Below are positions 33,595 to 36,860 of a stretch of DNA of 36,860 bases, one piece after another; position 1 is the stretch's first letter, and every line of letters starts with the position of its first letter. The notes below the pieces were generated by a model that saw nothing but the letters and a program-made list of their open reading frames with translations, did no database searches and was not told the origin of the DNA. Location: the NCBI GenBank assembly GCA_020247085.1, contig JADCJJ010000187.1:1-36860 (forward strand). Reading direction: 5' to 3'. This DNA is from Myxococcaceae bacterium. Its GTDB lineage: Bacteria > Myxococcota > Myxococcia > Myxococcales > Myxococcaceae. Position numbers and translations under genes: made by a program.

Positions 33595-33649
33595 GGGCGC
33601 GTCGCGCCGCGTCTGGGCGGTTCGATTCCGCGCGCGGGCGGGGGCCGGC

Positions 33650-34720
33650 ATGAGGCGTGTCGGCGCCCTGGTGGTGGGGGTGGTGCTCGTGTCGGCGTGC
33701 ACGAAGGGGCTGTTGACGCACTTCCCGCATCGCCAGCACCTCGCCGGGCTCGCCTGTGGAGCCCCCGGCCAGCCCGCGTGCCTCTCGTGCGGGAGCTGCC
33801 ACCGGGGCGAGACGGTGCGCGACGGCGGCGTCGAGGTGGCGACGGGGGCGTGGCACCCGCCGCGCGCGGAGTCGTGCACGGGCTGTCACGATGAGGCCGC
33901 GCGGATGTTGGCACGCTCGGTGCGGCCGGCGCTCGCGACGCTGCCAGCAGGGAAAGCCGTCACCTTCGAGCACGACCCGCACCTCGCGATGCCCGCCATC
34001 AAGGGGCAGTGCGTGACGTGCCACGCGGGCGCCGTCGGCGACACGGGTGGGCCGCCGCTCTTCCCGCCGATGGAGACGTGCCTGGGGTGTCACGAGCATC
34101 GGCGCCAGTTCGACCGCGGCAGCTGCACCGGCTGCCACCGGCCGGGCGACCTGCGGGGCCTGAAGCCCGTGTCGTTCTTGTCGCATGACGCGGCGTGGAC
34201 GCGGCGGCACGGGCTGGTGGCGCGGAGCGAGCCTGCGCGCTGTGAGAGCTGCCACGCCCAGACGAGCTGCGACGGCTGCCACGACGCGACGCGGCCGATG
34301 AGCGCGGCGGCGAGGAACCCGGAGCGGCTCGAGGCCGAGCTGGTGCACCGCTTCGACTTCCTCACCCAGCACGCCGTCGAGGCCGAGTCGCAGCCGGGGA
34401 CCTGCCTGACCTGCCACGCGCAGCCCGACTGCGACGCGTGCCATGCCGCGCGCGGCGTTTCACCGATGAACCGGGGCGCGGTGAGCCCGCACCCGGGGGG
34501 CTGGGCGAGCGGCGCGGGCGCGGCGAGGAACGCGCACGGTCCCGCGGCGCGGAGGAATCTGCTGTCGTGTGCGGCCTGTCACGACCAGGGCGCGGCCAGT
34601 ACGTGCGTCCGCTGCCACCGCGTCGGTGGGCTGGGCGGAAGTCCGCACCCGGCCGGGTGGCAGGGGGCTGCGCCGGCGGGGGCGCCAGAGTGCCAGGCAT
34701 GCCACGGAGGGGCGCCGTGA
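33650..34720 (+). CDS. 12-heme c-type cytochrome lipoprotein
   Basis: A 356-residue protein with twelve CXXCH motifs (from CGSCH after residue 45 to CQACH at the C terminus). The N terminus, RRVGALVVGVVLVSAC, is a lipoprotein signal with lipidated Cys17. Several isolated His residues in stretches such as TFEHDPHLAMPA and LTHFPHRQHLAG are likely distal heme ligands. A dodecaheme outer-membrane lipoprotein next to a barrel resembles the OmcB or ExtA/ExtD plan of Geobacter conduits, though sequence identity to those was not tested. It probably sits inside or beside the barrel, passing electrons across the outer membrane. Its stop codon overlaps a GTG (34717) in GTGA. Confidence 0.93.
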   Translation: MRRVGALVVGVVLVSACTKGLLTHFPHRQHLAGLACGAPGQPACLSCGSCHRGETVRDGGVEVATGAWHPPRAESCTGCHDEAARMLARSVRPALATLPAGKAVTFEHDPHLAMPAIKGQCVTCHAGAVGDTGGPPLFPPMETCLGCHEHRRQFDRGSCTGCHRPGDLRGLKPVSFLSHDAAWTRRHGLVARSEPARCESCHAQTSCDGCHDATRPMSAAARNPERLEAELVHRFDFLTQHAVEAESQPGTCLTCHAQPDCDACHAARGVSPMNRGAVSPHPGGWASGAGAARNAHGPAARRNLLSCAACHDQGAASTCVRCHRVGGLGGSPHPAGWQGAAPAGAPECQACHGGAP

Positions 34721-34807
34721 CGTCGTCGGGCGGCTCGCGGGAAGAGGTCTCCGGTGAGGTCGGGCGTCGGGTGTCAGGCGTCGAGACTCCGGTCGCGGTG
34801 GAGGTGT

Positions 34808-34978
34808 GCGCGGGGCGTGGTGCAGCGTCCGATGAGGTGGGAGGCGGGAAGGTGGCGCGCCGTGGCGCGGGGCGTGGTGCAGCGTCCGATGAGGTGGGAG
34901 GCGAGAAGGTGGCGCGCCGTGGCGCGGGGCGTGGTGCAGCGTCCGATGAGGTGGGAGGCGGGAAGGTGGCGCACGGTG
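34808..34978 (+). repeat. Three 57-bp tandem repeats before the 15-heme gene
   Basis: Copies at 34808-34864, 34865-34921 and 34922-34978; copy 2 differs from copy 1 at one base and copy 3 at two. The unit begins GCGCGGGGCGTGGTGCAGCG and contains GAGGTGGGAGG. Since 57 is divisible by 3, several frames stay open; in the cytochrome frame the unit reads AGRGAASDEVGGGKVARRG. The array fills the middle of the 308-base stretch 34721-35028 between the 12-heme and 15-heme coding parts, in which no separate gene was seen. Confidence 0.95.
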
Positions 34979-35028
34979 GCGAGGCGGCGTCGGGGTGGCG
35001 CGCGGTCGGGGGCATCGCAGGCGCTGTC

Positions 35029-36630
35029 GTGCAGTCGCCGGCGCGCGCGGCCTCGGCTCGGGCGCGTGGACTCCATACACGCGAGCGCGTCGGCGTTCGG
35101 GCGTGTGGCTCGCGCTGGGCGTGGCCGCTGTTCGCCCTCGCGGTGCTGCCGGCGTGCTTCGTCCCGCGCGAGCCGCCGCGCCCGCCACCGGAGTGCGCGC
35201 GGTGCCACGGAGACGCCACGCGCGAGGGCACGGCGCTGCAGCAGGCCGCGCCACCGTCGGACACCTTCGGCAACGTCGACGTCAGCTTCCCGAGCGTCGG
35301 CGCGCACGCGCTGCACCTGACGGCGAGCCCGACGCACGGCGCGGTCGAGTGTCATCAGTGCCACCCCGTCCCCGCCGTGACCGGGAGCTCCGGGCATGGC
35401 GATGGCGTCACCCAGGTGGTGCTGCCAGCGCGCGACGGCGGGCCGGCCCCGCGCTGGGACGTCTCGGAGCGCACCTGCAGCAACTCGTCGTGCCACGGGC
35501 CTGTCTCCGGGAGCTGGACGCGCCCCCGCCCGTCCGAGGCGGCCTGCGGGAGCTGCCATGCCACCCCCCCTGCCCTCCCGCACCCGCAGTACGGGGACTG
35601 CGGCGCGTGCCATGGCGAGGTGGTGCGCGAGGGCGCCTTCGTCGCTCCCGGGAAGCACGTGGATGGAACGGTGCAGGTGGTGGCGGCGACGTGCGGGAGT
35701 TGCCACGGCAGCGACGACTCGGGGGCTCCACCGCGCGCGCTCGACGGCGGTACGAACGTCTCGCAGTCGGGGGTCGGTGCTCACGCGGCGCACCGCGGTG
35801 GCGGCGCCGGTGGCCGCCCGGTGGCGTGTGAGACGTGCCATGCGGCGCCCACCGCGGCGGCGCACCCGAACGGCAGCCCCGTCGAGGTGAAGGGCGCGGT
35901 CGGGTGGAGCCCTTCGAGCGGTCGCTGCATGACGAGCTGCCACGGGGTGGCCTCGCCCGCCTGGACGAGCGTGGACGCGGGGTTGACCTGCACGAGCTGC
36001 CACGGTGCGCCGCCTCCGGTGCCACACCCGGCCGTGTCGCAGTGTGTGCTGTGCCATGGGGCTCCAGCGAAGGAGCGTCACGTCGACGGCGTGGTGCAGG
36101 TGGAGGTGCCCGTCGTGTGCAACGGGTGCCACGGGAGCGCCGCGAACGCCGCGCCACCGGGTGACCTCTCGGGGTCGTCAGAGACCGAGCGCGTGGGCGT
36201 CGGCGCGCACCAGGCGCACCTCGCTCCGCGGGGCCCGGTTCGGGCGGTGCGCTGCGCTGAGTGTCACGAGGTGCCCATGACGGTGAACGCCGGCCGCCAC
36301 CTCGACGGTGTCACGCAGGTGCGCTTCCTGGGCGTGGCGCGCGCGAACGGGGCCGCGCCCACGTGGAGTGGAATGACGTGCGCGAGCTCCGCCTGCCATG
36401 ACACCTCGGTGTGGCGCAGCAGCCCCGGCGGTGGCTCGAGCCCGGCGCCGGCCTGGACGCGGGTCGACGGGAGCCAACGCACCTGCACCTCGTGTCACGG
36501 CGCGCCGCCGCCACCGCCGCACGTGCAGCGTGACGATTGCGCCTCGTGCCACCAGAACGCCGCGCCCGACGGCGGCTTCGTCCGGGCCGAGTTGCACGTC
36601 GATGGACGCGTCGACTTCTTCGTCCCGTGA
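35029..36630 (+). CDS. 15-heme c-type cytochrome lipoprotein with CXXCH, CX3CH and CX4CH sites
   Basis: A protein of 533 residues from GTG 35029, with lipoprotein signal WAWPLFALAVLPAC. Fifteen heme sites are seen: twelve CXXCH, one CX3CH (CMTSCH) and two CX4CH (CSNSSCH, CASSACH). Each CX4CH is followed by CXXCH, the pattern of the Geobacter-type CxxxxCH...CXXCH domain. Three repeated blocks are recognisable around HVDGTVQV, HVDGVVQV and HLDGVTQV. The start is uncertain: the frame is open back to GTG 34717, which overlaps the previous stop, but that would put 140 repeat-rich residues before the signal peptide. No ATG exists between. Likely an outer-membrane or surface cytochrome of the same conduit. 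Confidence 0.85.
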   Translation: MQSPARAASARARGLHTRERVGVRACGSRWAWPLFALAVLPACFVPREPPRPPPECARCHGDATREGTALQQAAPPSDTFGNVDVSFPSVGAHALHLTASPTHGAVECHQCHPVPAVTGSSGHGDGVTQVVLPARDGGPAPRWDVSERTCSNSSCHGPVSGSWTRPRPSEAACGSCHATPPALPHPQYGDCGACHGEVVREGAFVAPGKHVDGTVQVVAATCGSCHGSDDSGAPPRALDGGTNVSQSGVGAHAAHRGGGAGGRPVACETCHAAPTAAAHPNGSPVEVKGAVGWSPSSGRCMTSCHGVASPAWTSVDAGLTCTSCHGAPPPVPHPAVSQCVLCHGAPAKERHVDGVVQVEVPVVCNGCHGSAANAAPPGDLSGSSETERVGVGAHQAHLAPRGPVRAVRCAECHEVPMTVNAGRHLDGVTQVRFLGVARANGAAPTWSGMTCASSACHDTSVWRSSPGGGSSPAPAWTRVDGSQRTCTSCHGAPPPPPHVQRDDCASCHQNAAPDGGFVRAELHVDGRVDFFVP

Positions 36631-36654
36631 GGGTGACGTGTGGTGGTGAACAGT

Positions 36655-36860
36655 GACGGCGCTCTCGTCGTGAGGCGGGCGCATGAGGCCTGTCGGCGTC
36701 GCGCTGGCGCGTCCGAAGGCGCGGAGCGACGGCGCTCTCGCCGTGAGGCGGGCGCATGAGGCCTGTCGGCGCCGCGCTGTCGCGTCCGAAGACGCGGAGC
36801 GACGGCGCTCTCGCCGTGAGGCGGGCGCATGAGGCCTGTCGGCGCCGCGCTGGCGCGTCC
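36655..36860 (+). repeat. 73-bp tandem repeat array running off the window
   Basis: Copies at 36655-36727, 36728-36800 and 36801-36860 (cut by the window edge), differing from each other at one to four bases. The unit begins GACGGCGCTCTCGCCGTGAG and contains the small hairpin CGCC-GTGA-GGCG and the palindrome GGCGCC. A 73-bp period is not a multiple of three, so a coding role is unlikely. It starts 25 bases after the 15-heme stop codon. Full length is unknown. Confidence 0.95.

Noticed and set aside
29755-33879. A 1374-codon open frame on the minus strand
   Set aside because: It is antisense or out of phase to the decaheme and barrel genes, is Arg/Pro/His-rich and shows no domains; long shadow frames are expected at this G+C content.
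34808-34978. CRISPR array
   Set aside because: The 57-bp copies are directly adjacent with no unique spacers; the same holds for the 72-bp and 73-bp arrays.

Overview
The window looks like chromosomal DNA of a myxobacterium (phylum Myxococcota, probably order Myxococcales). The evidence is a very high G+C content with strong G/C preference at codon third positions, two eukaryote-like Ser/Thr protein kinases, many GTG starts, several lipoproteins, Cys-rich DUF4215-type repeats, and a protein at 20436-20990 that resembles the myxobacteria-restricted TIGR02265/DUF2378 family. No species is claimed. No rRNA, tRNA or CRISPR array was seen.

Layout, left half. Positions 1-5243 hold two related Ser/Thr kinases on the minus strand (the first cut by the window edge) flanking a plus-strand lipoprotein. 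Positions 5365-8255 hold an EamA-type exporter and the purine genes purE-purK, which overlap by 4 nt. Positions 8678-12654 hold a Rieske oxygenase, a methyl-accepting chemotaxis protein and an NhaR-like LysR regulator. Positions 12746-17837 hold a small exported two-domain protein, a type I glutamine synthetase and a zinc-ribbon/low-complexity/TPR protein with a 72-bp coding repeat.

Middle. Positions 17903-18953 carry a methyltransferase whose 5' end overlaps, head to head, what looks like the remains of another gene. A carotenoid-cleavage-type oxygenase is translationally coupled to the TIGR02265-like gene. A large DUF4215-repeat lipoprotein follows, then a decayed patch (22917-23570) with an IS66 TnpB remnant, a small secreted protein, and a CBM9-like/DUF5916 outer-membrane protein.

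Right part (27173-36630) is the most striking region: a divergent multiheme cytochrome island. The minus-strand series encodes an OmcA/MtrC-type decaheme lipoprotein with a 20-triplet collagen-like stalk, a NapC/NirT-like four-heme membrane cytochrome, a 74-residue two-helix membrane protein, and a 23-heme lipoprotein. The plus-strand series encodes a 460-residue predicted beta-barrel, a 12-heme lipoprotein and a 15-heme lipoprotein. By my count this is 64 heme-binding motifs in about 9.5 kb. The parts together suggest a trans-envelope electron conduit (quinol pool, inner-membrane cytochrome, periplasmic and outer-membrane cytochromes plus porin, cell surface) for extracellular electron transfer. 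A sigma-54-like element lies at a sensible distance before the decaheme gene. Tandem repeats of 57 bp and 73 bp flank the 15-heme gene. Function is inferred from motifs and gene order only.
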